DNA of 64,000 nt from Erodium maritimum (GCA_963921825.1 OY997588.1:62020617-62084616); one strand, 5' to 3'; counted from the stretch's first letter, positions 9,760 to 21,545 are shown. Notes: a model not told the origin generated them from the letters alone. Numbers and translations are program-made.

Positions 9760-11592
9760 CTAGTGCATAGACCCACTATCTCCATCCTTTTCTGGCATCT
9801 GCGACTCATGTAAATTTGGCAGAGGACTTGTGGCTAAAACCCGGGGTACCTGATTCTCCGTCATTCTTTCCTGCACAACCTTCAACAAAATCAAATATCA
9901 GTACATGTGTTTTGAATCTCTCACAGTATCTTCCTATGGTATTTTTTGGGTTAATTGTCAAAAACCACCCTAAAGTATTGTCCACAAACGAAAAACTACC
10001 TAAAAAAATTTCCACACTTTCAGACTACACTAAAGTTTTGTCCACCGACTTCCGTTAGTATAACGTAACAGGGAGAACCTGTGATGAATGTTCAGAATGA
10101 ATGGTCTGGGAAGTTCCTCACACATTCAATAGACTTGTGGGCAATACATAATGCCTTCTAAAGTTCTGTGGGCAATTCATAATGCATTCTAAAGTTGTCT
10201 GGGCGTTACTTTAGGGTAGTTTATGACAATTAACCTGTTACATTTTTATAACGGAAGTCGACGGACAAAACTTTCGTGTAGCCCAAAAGCGTGGACAAAA
10301 CTTTAGGTAGTTTTCTGTTTGTGGACAATACTTTAGGATAGTTTTTGACAAATAGCCCTATTTTTTATGGGAAAGAAAACAGAGAAACCCTACTCTAGTC
10401 TAGCCACCCACACCTGCTCCCAAGCAGGTGTACCCACTGGGATTTGAACCTGTGACCTCAAGGAGGTGAGAGAGCTCTCTTCATCACCAGGCCAACCCAA
10501 GTGGGCAAGTATCATCCTATGGTACTGGTAGTAATGTTAACCTGCCCGTCAAATTACCTGCAAAAGTTCAGTCATTTTCCCTATTTTTTCTTTCTCAAAA
10601 GACCTGGTAGAGGAAACAGAATGGTTATGCTCATGAGGCTGAACAGCTTGAAGAGGCTCAATTGAAAGCGGCTGATCCATGTTACCAAAGGAGTTTATAT
10701 CTTGCTGTGGTGCTGATTGTGAATGGCTTTGACCTCTCCTGATGACCTCAGCCAGAAGCTTCTCCATTGGCATGCCACTCATTTCCAGTGATTTCATTTC
10801 AGTATCATGCAATGCTTGGGGCGGACCATTACCGCTGCTGTTTTCAGTAAGCATTGCTTTTGGGGCTTCATGTTGTTGGGTAGCTTGAGGTTCAAATTGT
10901 TGAGGAGCTTTTGAGGCAACTACAGGTACCTGTTTGACTCTTGAAGAAAAGTGAAGAGAGGTTGGACTTAAAACAGGGGAAGGCTGATTGGCAAGTGGTA
11001 GCCCAATCGATATATCAACAGGTTGGTCCGTAGTCTGGAGGACAACAGGCACAACATTTCCCCTTGACATGAACGTATTGGCTACTGAAGGAACCAGTTG
11101 GCCTTTCGCCGAATGTGTCCCGTTTCTGTGAGAGCCATGAGCCCGAGTATGGTTTTCAGCTGGAAGGGGGACCTCGTGTCTCTTAATCATGAATGCATGT
11201 GGAGCCACATCATTTTCCCTTGAAACAGGAACATAACATCCGGGCTTGAAGACAACACCCCTCAAAGTGGTTTCAGAATTACCCACCCTAACATTCAGCA
11301 GATACCCATCACCAAATGACGCCTCAATAACACCAGCAACAACCTGGCCCACCATAGGGTCAACCGCATCCCCATTTGTTTCTACAGGAAACCCAGGAGG
11401 GGGGCGGACATTCCCCCCATAGTTTAGCTTTTGTTCTTTAGGGACACGACCATAATCTTGATAGTTCAGGCTATGGTGTTTAGGAAAACGAGCATTCACC
11501 CCTTGACTTATGCTATGATGCTTTCGTGGACGACCACGTTTGCGCTTCACAGGTACTTCAGCTGGAGCATCAGGGTTGTTGCCTTGGTTCAT
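9760..11592 (-). CDS. AT-hook motif DNA-binding protein, two coding exons
   Basis: Coding exons are 11592-10558 (345 codons) and 9879-9760 (39 codons plus TAG), giving 384 residues. The 678-bp intron has GT (10557) and AG (9880) ends. One AT-hook, KRKRGRPRK, lies at residues 16-24; AT-hooks bind the minor groove of AT-rich DNA, so a nuclear chromatin role is expected. A conserved block at about residues 80-140 contains VGQVVAGVIEASFGDGYLL and LRGVVFKPGCYVPVS. The exon junction gives a C-terminal MTELLQ-VVQERMTENQ. From memory, this layout matches the plant family of Arabidopsis At5g54930 (AT-hook motif-containing protein). The middle is low-complexity, rich in Gln, Pro and Ser. The start is the first Met of the open frame and lies about 45 bases downstream of a plausible splice acceptor. 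The exact biological role is not deduced. Confidence 0.85.
9948..10358. mobile_element. MITE inside the AT-hook gene intron
   Basis: A 411-bp element has long imperfect TIRs (over 100 bp) that both contain GTCAAAAAC and CTAAAGTATTGTCCACAAAC. It is flanked by TATTTTTT at 9940-9947 and 10359-10366, which fits an 8-bp duplication. It landed in the A/T tail of an older SINE copy, so it is the younger of the two. Confidence 0.82.
10367..10507 (-). mobile_element. tRNA-derived SINE in the AT-hook gene intron
   Basis: Read on the minus strand, the head GCCCACTTGGGTTGGCCTGG contains an A-box-like TGGCCTGGTGAT, followed by the B-box GGTTCAAATCC. These are RNA polymerase III internal promoter boxes. 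Flanking 17-bp duplications AGTATCTTCCTATGGTA (9925-9941) and AGTATCATCCTATGGTA (10508-10524) differ at one base. The tail was later split by the MITE at 9948-10358. A shortened relative with the same head lies at 12813-12893. Confidence 0.8.
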
Positions 11593-12035
11593 ATTTAGAA
11601 AATTCTTAGCGCTCTCAAGATCTGATATTGTTCACCCCTCTGCAGCAAAGAGACAAGCTTGTATTAAGTCCACTTGAAGCAACCCAATACAAAGCACGTT
11701 ATATCTTTCCTAGATTCTGTTTTAACTTTCATTTACGAAATCATTTTCTGTTTCGCTTCCAATCCATATGAAACCACAAAAATGCTTAATGTCATGGTGA
11801 CCATTCTAAAACATTAAATTCATGCATGCAACAACATATACCCTTCTAAAATGTAGCAGTTTCAGCATGTTATCATTGTATATATTAATAATGGACTACA
11901 TACAACCATCGTATATCGCTCCCTTCACATAAAAATATTATTCAGTCGGCAGCTATTAGTAATATGAAATGAACCATAGATAGAATCACCTATCCATATA
12001 CACCTTCCTCACCATCAACACTGTATTGGTATATA

Positions 12036-12309
12036 GGGTTAGTTACCTTTTGTACCCCTTTTGAATTGGTGACACACCTTTAGTACCCCAAAGTTTTATA
12101 ACATTCAATAAGAGTCCTTACGTTTTGGTAACACATGTTTAGTACCCCTTATGAATTTGTCACCGTTCATTTAATACCCCTTATGTATTGGTAACAGGAC
12201 AATTACATGCCTTATGAATTGGTCACAGATCATCAAAATGGCGTAAACTTGACCAAAATCTTGCCCAGTGCGTTACCAATACAGAAGGGGTACTAAAGGT
12301 AATTAAGCC
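12036..12309. mobile_element. MULE-type MITE (ACCTTTAGTACCCC family)
   Basis: A 274-bp element starts GGGTTAGTTACCTTTTGTAC, and its minus-strand end starts GGCTTAATTACCTTTAGTAC. Flanking 9-bp sequences TGGTATATA (12027-12035) and TGGTAAATA (12310-12318) differ at one position. The TIR resembles that of the long element ending at 55395. Confidence 0.75.
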
Positions 12310-12363
12310 TGGTAAATATTAGTAACAACCAAAATATATAGGAGTCAACCATACAAACCACTC

Positions 12364-12467
12364 TTTGTTTTTTTGAAGAGTTAACTCTATGTCGCTGTTG
12401 GGACTTGAGTCCTCGCCACCTGGCCAAAGGCTCAAGCACTTAACTATTTGGCTAAGAAAACGTTGGT
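12364..12467 (-). mobile_element. tRNA-derived SINE, second type
   Basis: Read on the minus strand it contains TTAGCCAAATAGTTAAGTG (A-box-like) and GAGGACTCAAGTCC (B-box-like), and ends in TTCAAAAAAACAAAG. The flanks AACCATACAAACCACTC (12347-12363) and AACTATACAAATAACTC (12468-12484) match at 14 of 17 positions, consistent with an aged target duplication. Confidence 0.68.
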
Positions 12468-12812
12468 AACTATACAAATAACTCACCAAAATTAACCAAC
12501 AATTGCATATAAAAAGGAGGAATAGAATAGAATGGAACGGACTAATATCCATCTATCATTACCCATATGGATGATAACCAACTGATGTGTAATCAAGGGT
12601 GATTCAAGTCCCTGGAGATTGAAAGATCTCATCATTGGACCATTTTCTCATCCACTTAATAATCAGCCAATTAAGAAATGGGAAAGGGAAACAAGAAGAA
12701 AATAATTAGTTGCCTGCGATAAATAAACCACAACTCCCCTTCAAAAACTAGTAACTATGTGTAAATACTTATAATTGTGCTTCTTTAAACAGCAAAAAAA
12801 TAAATACATAAT

Positions 12813-12893
12813 GCCCACTTGGGTTGGCCTGGTGATTAGAGGTTTGAACCCAAGTAGTATGATTTTCCCGCTTTCTTGTTGATCAAAAAATAA
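12813..12893 (+). mobile_element. Short SINE copy, same family as 10367-10507
   Basis: It begins GCCCACTTGGGTTGGCCTGG, identical to the other copy's head, and contains a degenerate B box (GAGGTTTGAACCC). It is flanked by perfect 15-bp duplications AAATAAATACATAAT (12798-12812 and 12894-12908). About 30 bases between the boxes are missing relative to the longer copy. Confidence 0.82.
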
Positions 12894-13899
12894 AATAAAT
12901 ACATAATAATTTTAGCCAATGAATCTGATGAAAAACTAGCAACTTAAGGCAATACATTCACCTATAGATCTCTCATTTTGAGCCTCCTACTTGAATACTA
13001 CACTCATTAACAGATAAGCAAAAACACACATGCAATCGTTAGTATCCACCCGAACCCAATCTAGTCCTTACTCTAACGTAAACATTCAGTGGAAGCACAA
13101 AACAGATAAATCGTAGCGATAATGGGCCATTACAAGGTGAAAGAGAAACATGCACTTAATTCTCATTGAGTTTCTTCCAATTCATACCCTCCAAGTATTG
13201 CCATTTTATTCCGATTTAGTATCCACTACCAAATTGTTATAATTCAGTCCATGCACAGGGACTAAATTGAAACAAAATGACATACTTGATGACTAAATGA
13301 AAAAATAAACATAGACTATTTTGGAAGAATTTATCAAAAAAAGACTATTTTGGAAGATGTAAATGAACATATACTAAGGTGAACACAAACACATTAAAAT
13401 TGAGATACGGGTGAAATGTAAATGTAATGATCGCATAATCAATACCAAAAAAAAATCAAGAACAAAAAAAACTAGTAAAGCACCAGAAAATTAATAAATG
13501 GATAAATAAATTACAAAATGAGAAGAAAAAAAATCAAATTTCTGATATGAAATAAATGAACATAAATTCACCACAGACTAACTAAACCAAGGCTAGTTTG
13601 GTTGCTGAGAAAATGAATAAAAGCGTACTTTTTTCAAATTTCCTATACTGTTACTTCTGTTCAGCTAAATTTAAGGGAGGAAATTTTAAAAAATATATAT
13701 AGTTTTTATATTGTCCTGAAATGATTTCTTCTCACTCCGAAACTAGAAGATAAAAAAATCTAGCAAAAGTTAGGGTTTTGTTCGAAGGGAGAGTAGGATT
13801 GTGGGAAAAATCGTACCTTTTTTCTGATAGAGTCTGGAGTCTGGAGAGACCTATCGGACTTGAATTATTGCACAAAGCATAAATCCCTAATATTTAGGG

Positions 13900-14105
13900 C
13901 AAGATGCAAGAGTTGACTAATAACTTTACTACGGATATTAATAATTAATTAAAAGGATAAATTAAGGCGTTTTATCTATGATTGGTCCGAGCAGGTTACA
14001 ACTCATTAATCTATGTGGACGAGATTTATATAAGAAAATAATGTGAGGATAGTGAGAGAGTAAAAAAAATTCTTGAACAAGTGGGGTAATTTTATTACTT
14101 GAAAT
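13900..14105. other. Intergenic region upstream of the AT-hook gene
   Basis: AT-rich sequence beyond the inferred first exon. It is the expected promoter location for the AT-hook gene, but no decisive promoter motif was seen. Confidence 0.3.
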
Positions 14106-15180
14106 TGATTATATTATCGGGTCTTGGGGAACATGTTCTCCGACCACTAGAGAGTTAGTACTAGCGAACAATGGTTCATTGATCCTCGTAATATCATAAC
14201 CGTCACAGACGGTATTTTGACGTTCCTTGGGCAATAAGATCCTTTGAATATCTGAACCGTCACAGACGGTATGTTGACGTCCCTTGGGTACCGAAAGAAG
14301 ACGGTACCGGAGATCCTGCGGGACCTCGACAGTACTTGGGCAAAGAGAGAAGACGTCGAGGAGGAGCGGGGTACCAGAGATCCTGAGAGACCTCAACAGT
14401 AATTGTGATGGTGGGAGGCAAAGCATCGCCTAGGACCCCTCCCAGGGCTAGTCCCTAGAGCACTGGATTCCTGTCGTCATTGACCCTGCAAAGACGAAGT
14501 CAGAAAACACAACAAAGACCCACCCGATTAGCCAAATCCATAATCGATGGGGGGTCGAGGAACAAAGCGGTGATGGAGGCCAGGGAGGGGCGGTTTCAGG
14601 GACGATAGTGACGCTTTCAGAGGCGGCGACGACGACGAAGGCCAGGGAGAAGGACGCGCTGATGGATGCAACGACAACGGGGGCTGATCGAGAGAGATAA
14701 CCCGATACCTTGGAGGCCCAGGGGAAGGCGCAACCTTAGGCAACACGCCGCCCGAAACAGGAATTAGAGCAAGGTCGTGGTAATCCCGGGAATTCGGCGA
14801 TCTAGGGTTCGGAAGGAGAGGGACAAGGTCGTTGCTTGGGTTGGAAGTAACCCAGGGTCGGGGACGCCATGACATCGGGGAGGAGAGAACGAGCCTACGT
14901 CGGGAAAGGTGGAAGCAGCGCCGGGGTGAGACGCGGCAGGGAGGGGCTGAAACCCTAAGTTTGTCCTACATTGGAGGCGCAAAACCCCTTGTGGGAAGCA
15001 GAGGAACAGGAGGGGGGGAAGAGGATGAACGCCATATCGACGGAGCAGCAGTATCAGATTGAGGCCGAGAGAAGCAACGGCGACCCTGGAGAAAAGCCGC
15101 CGCCTGGGCTAGGGGTTTTGAAACCCTAGCATAGCTCATTAGAGCCTTCTGATGATGTTCCAATCGACATCTACGCAATG
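14106..15180 (-). mobile_element. Decayed LINE-like retroposon, copy 1
   Basis: Read on the minus strand from about 15180, the sequence parallels the element at 16520-17334. Both begin near TAGGGTTT, encode RRCFSRPQS, and contain CCGT-xx-CAGACGGT-like segments near the 3' part. Short open frames (14966-15178, 14528-14875, 14109-14426) are in different registers and are not intact genes. Two short internal duplications lie at 14165-14290 and 14290-14400. No clear target duplication was found, so the ends are approximate. Confidence 0.5.
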
Positions 15181-15189
15181 ACTTATTAA

Positions 15190-16507
15190 TGATTGATTAA
15201 TGAGATAGAGAATAAATTTTTAATTTTCAAGTATAAAATAATTTTGGTTAAATCAATATCTTATTTTGCTAAGAAATATGGCATCATGGAAACACTATTA
15301 TCCCTCCGTCGATCCATCTTCCTTCCAGCTGCCACGTTCACTGTTTAGTCATGATCCGTTAGGTGTAATGGTGGTCGTGGGTTCGCCAATCGAACGTCGA
15401 TCTCCTCCCAAGGTGGTTATATCGCCACCTTCATACCTGCGATCCCACTATGACAGGACGGGATCTCATACCCCCAATGTTGATGACCTCCTCCCATGAA
15501 CAAGTTCATGTCGTCTCTATCGCCACCTGGAGGAAGCATGGATGCCCACTGATGTCTCTATGCAGGATTGTGATCACCATCGTCAGCCTAGAACCCTTGT
15601 CTGGCTGATCTGTTGTCGCACCAGTTCTGGGGACCAGATCCGATAGAACCTCTCCTGGCCTAACCTATGAGGACCGTGTATGAAGCCATGCCTCGTCCTC
15701 GGGGCTTTATCCCCACTACAACCACTGTGTACGCACAAAAAATTCTCCCACCTGAATCACACCAATGGCGTTTGATCCACACCCAGGAACTCGTGGTGGA
15801 GGAGGCGCTTGGTGCAACACAGGCAGCGGAGGGGTGGGGAAGGACCCTTGGCTCGGAACGTGTTGTTTTCGATCCATATTTCGGTGGATATATGCCCCGG
15901 TTTGATGTCTGCGATAGGGACCTAGAGGCACGTCGTGCAAGAACAACACCAATACTCGATCAGAGTGGTAGATCTTGGCTATGAAAGACACAAGAAGAAT
16001 TCAGTATCTAGGTCCCCTTCTCTGCACGGTAGGAGTAATGATCATCCTCTACACTAGGAAGAGTGAGTCTAGAATGCCGCCCCACCCCTTTTCCGAGAAG
16101 AGATAGCCCTGACGTGGCAGAAGCGAAACCTACAAAGCAGTCTCAATAAGGCCATTAGGGTATCATAGGCAACCCATCTAGACACCACAAGAATGACTGA
16201 ATCGAGACGAGGAAAGTGATTTGGATCTCTCATGTTGATCACGAGAATAGGGAACCATACCCTACCTATCAATTGGAATAGCCGGGACCAGTCTTTCGAA
16301 TGTCAAACGGAATTATATCTTGTGCTTTTCACTATTTTCACTTACTGTATCTAATTTTTTAACTTTAAAAAATGCTTAATAAAGTTTCACAGAAATTGAA
16401 GTAATCAAAGTTTTTTTATCCTTTTAAAAAATAGAGATCAACATATTAAAGGAAAAAGATCAGTTTAATACTTTCAACTAGACACGATTTTCACATAAGA
16501 TATCTCA
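15190..16507. other. Unassigned region between two retroposon copies
   Basis: Moderate-GC sequence with short frames such as 15667-15984 and 15716-15991, none with a domain I recognise. It could be old retroelement sequence. No boundary was found. Confidence 0.3.
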
Positions 16508-16519
16508 ACTATCAAATTA

Positions 16520-17334
16520 GTTTCTTTTTTTGACTAAAAAGTGTGAGATTTCATTAAGTTTCAGCAAGAATAATACATTTTAGAGCATCAGGATGGTTTT
16601 CTGACCATTGAAGAGTCATTATACTGTATAGAGCCTGAAAAGGTTTCACTAAAAAAAACTTTAGGATAATTGAACCGTTACAAACGGTGTTGGAAAAGTC
16701 ATATACACAAACTGAAAATAAATTAAGACGAAATCGACGAATACTGCTCAAAGTGTTGCCTAAACGCTGCATATTATGTAGAGTACGACTGAACCTGAAT
16801 TCGTCAGTTTCAACGGGAGGAGAGCGACGATGGTAGATGTGATTCAGGGATCCCTTCTGGTAAAAGTCTCTGAATCCTCAGGTAGAAACCCTGAATCTTT
16901 GTTCACTAATCATTAACCTTGCAAAAAAGAACAAAACAGGTAAAATAAAACCAAACCAGTCGATCATCTTGACCTAGAATCGGGATAGAGATCGAGAAAA
17001 GGACTCGATGGATGCCAGAGAGGTGGATACACCGATGGCGGCTTCAATGAAGGTTGCAGAAGCAGCGGGGGTGGCTTAGAAGAGGGGATTCGAGGTGGTG
17101 GAGGGTTATTTGATGGCGACGATACGTTAGACAAGGGCGCAACAGGGGAGTCAACCACAAGGAGAAGAGTTGTTGTCGGGAGCGGAGTTAAGTGAGATCG
17201 ACGCCATTGAGACGCAGTAGAGCGACCGGACTGGGGCCGGGAGAAACAGCGACGATCCTGAGGAAGATCAGCCACATATACTAGAGGCGCAGAAAAAACC
17301 CTAACAAAACTAGAGAGGGGCGACATTGTTTTGT
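16520..17334 (-). mobile_element. LINE-like retroposon, copy 2, with 12-bp target duplication
   Basis: The insert is flanked by CTATCAAATTAG at 16508-16519 and 17335-17346. On the minus strand it ends in an A-rich tail (GTCAAAAAAAGAAA), the mark of target-primed reverse transcription. Its 5' part encodes about 115 residues, from ATG near 17341 to 16964, with RRCFSRPQS shared with copy 1. At 815 bp it has no reverse transcriptase, so it is a non-autonomous or internally deleted LINE, or a processed copy. Confidence 0.68.
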
Positions 17335-17346
17335 CTATCAAATTAG

Positions 17347-18027
17347 CATAAGAGGTACTCTAACTACCAAGAAATTTCATTTTAATTTACGACGTTAAAT
17401 TTCCATCCAAAACACGTAAACATACCAAAAAACACTCACTAAGAATAAAAAAAAATTAAAATCATGTCCTTGGGTTTCAAAAATTATTTTATTTATTGAT
17501 TTTATAACAACCAGTTTCATTTAAAAAAATTAGTTTGTATTTTCAAGAAATTATCGCTTTTATTTAATATATCAGTTTTTATTCATAAAAAATTAGTTTT
17601 ATTTTAAAAAAGCATTTTTAATTACAAAAAATTAGTTTTATTTTAAAAAATCAGTTTAATTTTTAATTTTTAAAACATCAATTTTAAATTTAAAAAATAT
17701 ATATTTAAAAATTAGTTTTATTTTCAAAAAAACTTTTTTTATTTTAATAAATCAGCTTTAATTTTTTTTAAATAAGTTTTAATTTTAAAAAAATCATTAG
17801 ATGTTAAATTATCTTTATAGGTACTTTAACTATTAACAAATTTCACTTTAATTTGCAACATTAAATTTCAATCCAAAAAACTTTAAAACACCAAAATAAA
17901 CTAACTAGCAATAAAAATTTAAGAACAATGAAATGGTTTTCAAAAAAAATAAATCTTTTTCTTTATTGATTTTATAAAAATCAGTTTTTATATTAAAAAA
18001 TCTGTTTCATTTTAAAAAAAAAAATAA

Positions 18028-18070
<43 letters not shown>

Positions 18071-18344
18071 AATCAGTTTTTTTTCAATTTTTTTATTTAT
18101 TTATGATAAATCAGTTTTTATTTTCAAAAAATAATTTTTAATTTCAAAATCCTTTTTTGATTCAAAAATTGGTTTTTATTTTAAAAATCAGTTTTAATTT
18201 TAAAATCAGTTTTTATTATAAAAATAGTTATATTTAAAAAAAAAAACAGTTTTTTTAAAAAAATCATTTTGATTTTTAATAAATCGGTTCTTTAATTTTG
18301 ATTTTAAATGTTCGTTAATACTTTTTAAATTCCATTTTCATTAG
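17347..18344. repeat. A/T-rich arrays with a 470-bp-spaced direct repeat and microsatellite
   Basis: Two related segments start at about 17354 and 17820. Both contain GGTACT-TAACTA, AAATTTCA-TTTAATTT and ATTGATTTTATAA motifs. Between and after them are runs of AATCAGTTTTTATTTT-like units. A (CT)n(TA)n microsatellite occupies about 18031-18070. The A/T arms resemble those of the Pack-MULE-like element at 7095-8792, so this may be a decayed relative. Confidence 0.5.
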
Positions 18345-18943
18345 ATGATGAACAAAATTCCAAAAAAAATGTGTTGGCCTTCAGGCTTCTACTCCTTGCG
18401 CCACACCTTTTTCATCCTCCACCTCCTAATGCGTCTGTTATGGCCTTCATGGCTCGTGTTCCCATCTCACTACTGGTACCTCTTTCATGTCCTACTACGA
18501 AGTTTATTAAATCTGCGTGGGGGATAATATCTCAAGTAGTCCCTACGACTATCTCTTCATCGTTAGCATTACCGTTGCCGCCAACAGCTCCATCGCCACC
18601 CTCAGTACCGCCTTCGCCTCCACCCTCATTGTCGCCTTGGCCTCCACTTCTGCATCCCCCTTCACTGCAATCTTCGCCTCCAATATCATCTCCCTCTTAT
18701 ACTTCTCTCCCGCCTCGCCTCGATTACTGCCTCCGCCCTCACTACCGCGTCCACCTTCACGACCGCCTCCACTACCGCCTCCGCCTTCACTACTGCCTCT
18801 TCCTCCACTACCGCCTTCGCCCTCACTATCGCCCCATCTTCATGGCCGCCTCGCCTTCATTACTTCAGGCGAGGCTTTACCATACCCTCTTTAGCATGCT
18901 TTCGTACACGATCGTTAAAGCAATAAATGATAATGGTAAGTAA
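18345..18943 (+). repeat. Pyrimidine-rich CCGCCTCCAC-type repeats
   Basis: Degenerate repeats of CCGCCT(C/T)CACTA across 18540-18840 produce Pro/Ser/Leu-rich frames in more than one register. That is typical of low complexity and not of a conserved protein. I do not call a gene here. Confidence 0.55.
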
Positions 18944-19153
18944 CTGGTCGAACACAAAGGAGAATCGGGCCAAGGATGACTTAATCTATTTTTTTTATAA
19001 GCTAATTTTTTTTAAGCAAACATTCTTCAAGACAGTAAAACACTGCAAGAAAACGCTCCTAAAAAGGATCTTTTCCTGAAACCAAAACAGCTATAAAGAG
19101 CAAAAAAGATAACAAAATAAATCCAAGCAGGACAACAAAACAATAGAGCCACA

Positions 19154-20954
19154 TTAAATTTCCACCCTCCTTGCCTTCGTCCTATCCGATTTTAAGCACA
19201 TAAACTGGTTAGAAACCGAAACGAGGATGAGAGCTTTTCCTATAATCGGTTCAGAGTATTCCTCATCCGCATTATCCTCGACGTCCTCCTCACCCACAAC
19301 ACACTGCGGGACATCTAGAGAATTGTACTGATCGAGCACTAAAGGACAAAGGTCGACACCCTTTTTTCCAACTTTCTTGCGGTAACTCCATTCACCCGAG
19401 CTATCCTTCTTAGCAATGTCAACGGTAAAGCTTCCCAAATTGCCTCCTTTATCAACATAAGTTTTAGCTCTTGTCTGATAAAAAACAGATGGAGGAGCAA
19501 TCTCCTTTGATTTTCCCTTCTATGGACGACCACATCTTTTTGGTTGAGCTATAACATTACTTTGAAGATGCGGTCACGCATTCACTGATAGATCAGTGCT
19601 CAAAGCACCCTCAGGATCTTCCTACTTTTCACTACCCGAGCCCAACTTCACACCAGGCCCATGCGAAAGTACCGAACCTATGAATTGTACCACTCGGGAA
19701 ACTATTACATCTGATCCCACTTCATGATCCACCTTAGCATATCTATTAAGTGTCTTCCTTTTGGCCTCCAAAGGGGAACGAGGCGTGGAGATGGCATCTA
19801 GTACAAGTCCTGGCGCCTTAGGCCCAAGCCTAGGCCCAAAAACAGGTGTTAGCGCAGGCCCCAGCCTAGGCCCAATAGCACGTCCCGCAACGGGTTGAGG
19901 CTATTTTACGTACCTCCCAACGCGCACGATGCCTTCCCCGTGCATCTCCTGTAAAACTAGATGCGATTGTGAATCAATCAAACCCAAAGAAACGGGATTA
20001 CGGTCGAAATCAAGAGCCGGACTCTGGGGATTTGCTTCCATCGCCAAATTCGGAAAAACTATCTCAGAATCTACGTGATTTTGATCAGCTCTGATCTGAT
20101 CGGACTTCTCTGCAATCCGAGCCCTTTCCATCGTCGGCGAACTATCGTCAGAACGATCACTATCTCTAGCAGGATGAGCCAGAGCAATGAGTAAATTGTG
20201 ACTGTTTAGTTTGAACCCATTAAGGGTTTGAATTTCCTACGATGCCGATGCCAGATTTTTGAACTCTGCAAAACCAAAATACGGCCTTTCCTATTCGGTC
20301 TCTTGAGGACATTGACAACAACCACTTCCCCAAACGACGATAGGGGATTGTGCGCCCACTCCGACGAAGTGCCCCAAGGTAGATTATATAGGAATACCTT
20401 ACATCTCTTACCTAGAGATGACTGAAATCCTGTATGTAGAGGAACAGAGCTCGTGCTCTGTGTACCGTTGATCGGAATTGACGCCAAATCTCCACTAACA
20501 AGAACTGACTCCGATAAAGACTTCACCAACTATGTTCCAGACAAAACCAAACCCACCCCGGCTCCTTAGCCAAGCTCTGTTTTACTGGTTCTGAAATAGG
20601 GGAGAAAATTACCTCTTCAATTTAACATGAAAACGCGGATTCTCCTCCAGCCACCACAGCGCCTGCAAAACTCACGGTCTTGGCTTTGGCCAGATTGACT
20701 TTGACACTTTTCTGACCCTTTTCCATGACCTTAGAGGCGCTAGCCGACTTAGCTTTGGTCGGACGGACCTTGAAACTCAAATCCTTTAAACTGGATTTAG
20801 TTGCCTCATCAGCCATACCTAGAGGACCAGAAACAATTAAACGACATTCTCTGTAAAGAGAAAGCAGATCCGACCCAAAGGAATAAAGAGAGATGAGCTC
20901 CCCACCCTTGATCCGGCGAGTATCCTTCCGATCAAAGTTGGTGTTGGAAGGCAT
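19154..20954 (-). pseudogene. Decayed coding region of unknown family
   Basis: Four minus-strand frames line up 5' to 3' (20954-20622, 20529-20206, 20131-19901, 19533-19154) with a protein-like composition but frameshifts and stops between them. The first is Lys/Ala/Ser-rich. The second contains KVFLYNLPWGTSSEW and FGEVVVVNVL, which could be an RRM-like fold. The last ends in an acidic DEEYSEPI segment and a Lys/Arg-rich tail. It may be the ORF1 of a retroelement or an old host gene; I cannot decide from sequence alone. Confidence 0.35.
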
Positions 20955-21545
20955 AGTAGATCACCGATTACTTACATAAATAATAACATGCAACTCTGAC
21001 ATTAGAAATCAAGAAATTAAATTGTAAAACTTCAGGGTGACTAAATATATGAAAATGGTAAAAAAAAAAGGCAAAAAGTTATAAACGTCACTAAATGCAC
21101 TCTCTAAAAATAACAGTGGTTCAAGTAGTGAACATGGAAAAGTAAATGTCCATAAGATGTAGGTGAACAATAAAGAAGGACAATACTTGGAAAAAAAATG
21201 AAACTTTGTATAGGAGAAAACAACCATGGGTGTCGTGCTCATACATAAAGTCAATCGATGCATAAGAAAAAAAAATGTGATGACGATGATGAAAAGAGTG
21301 CTTATATAATGAATCAAAAGCCAATCATCGTAATAAATTTGCAAGTATGATTTTTTATTGTTATAGTAAAACCAATCATCGAACTACCATACATCTATTT
21401 TTCAATCTCTTAAGTTTCTTCTCAACTTGATAATATATCATATCGATAAATAATCAATGCAAATAAACTTACATAGGATGAGTAAGTGTTTTACCTAATA
21501 ATACACAATGCTAAAATAGATAAGTACAAAAATGGGTGTGTATAG
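20955..21545. other. Unassigned AT-rich flank
   Basis: Nothing recognisable between the decayed coding region and the outer LTR of the old gypsy element. Confidence 0.4.

Larger units (their letters stand above)
11593..13817 (-). other. Leader (5' UTR) region with a probable 2.2-kb intron
   Basis: On the minus strand a clean acceptor CTGCAG|AGGGG ends at 11640, and a donor AAAAAG|GTACGA lies at 13817/13816. This suggests a non-coding first exon at about 13817-13900, an intron of 11640-13816, and a short leader from 11639 to the ATG at 11592. The proposed intron holds one MITE and two SINEs and otherwise AT-rich DNA. Transcript data would be needed to confirm it. Confidence 0.5.

Noticed and set aside
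10420..10506. Possible tRNA gene (A and B boxes on the minus strand)
   Set aside because: Head, boxes, tail and 17-bp target duplication show a SINE, and no cloverleaf can be drawn.
12364..12467. Second possible tRNA gene
   Set aside because: It has the boxes but also an A-rich tail and flanking repeats, and no acceptor stem pairing.
18371..18943. 190-codon Pro/Ser/Leu-rich open frame
   Set aside because: It is made of CCGCCTCCAC-type repeats, overlaps an equally open second register, and has no recognisable domain.
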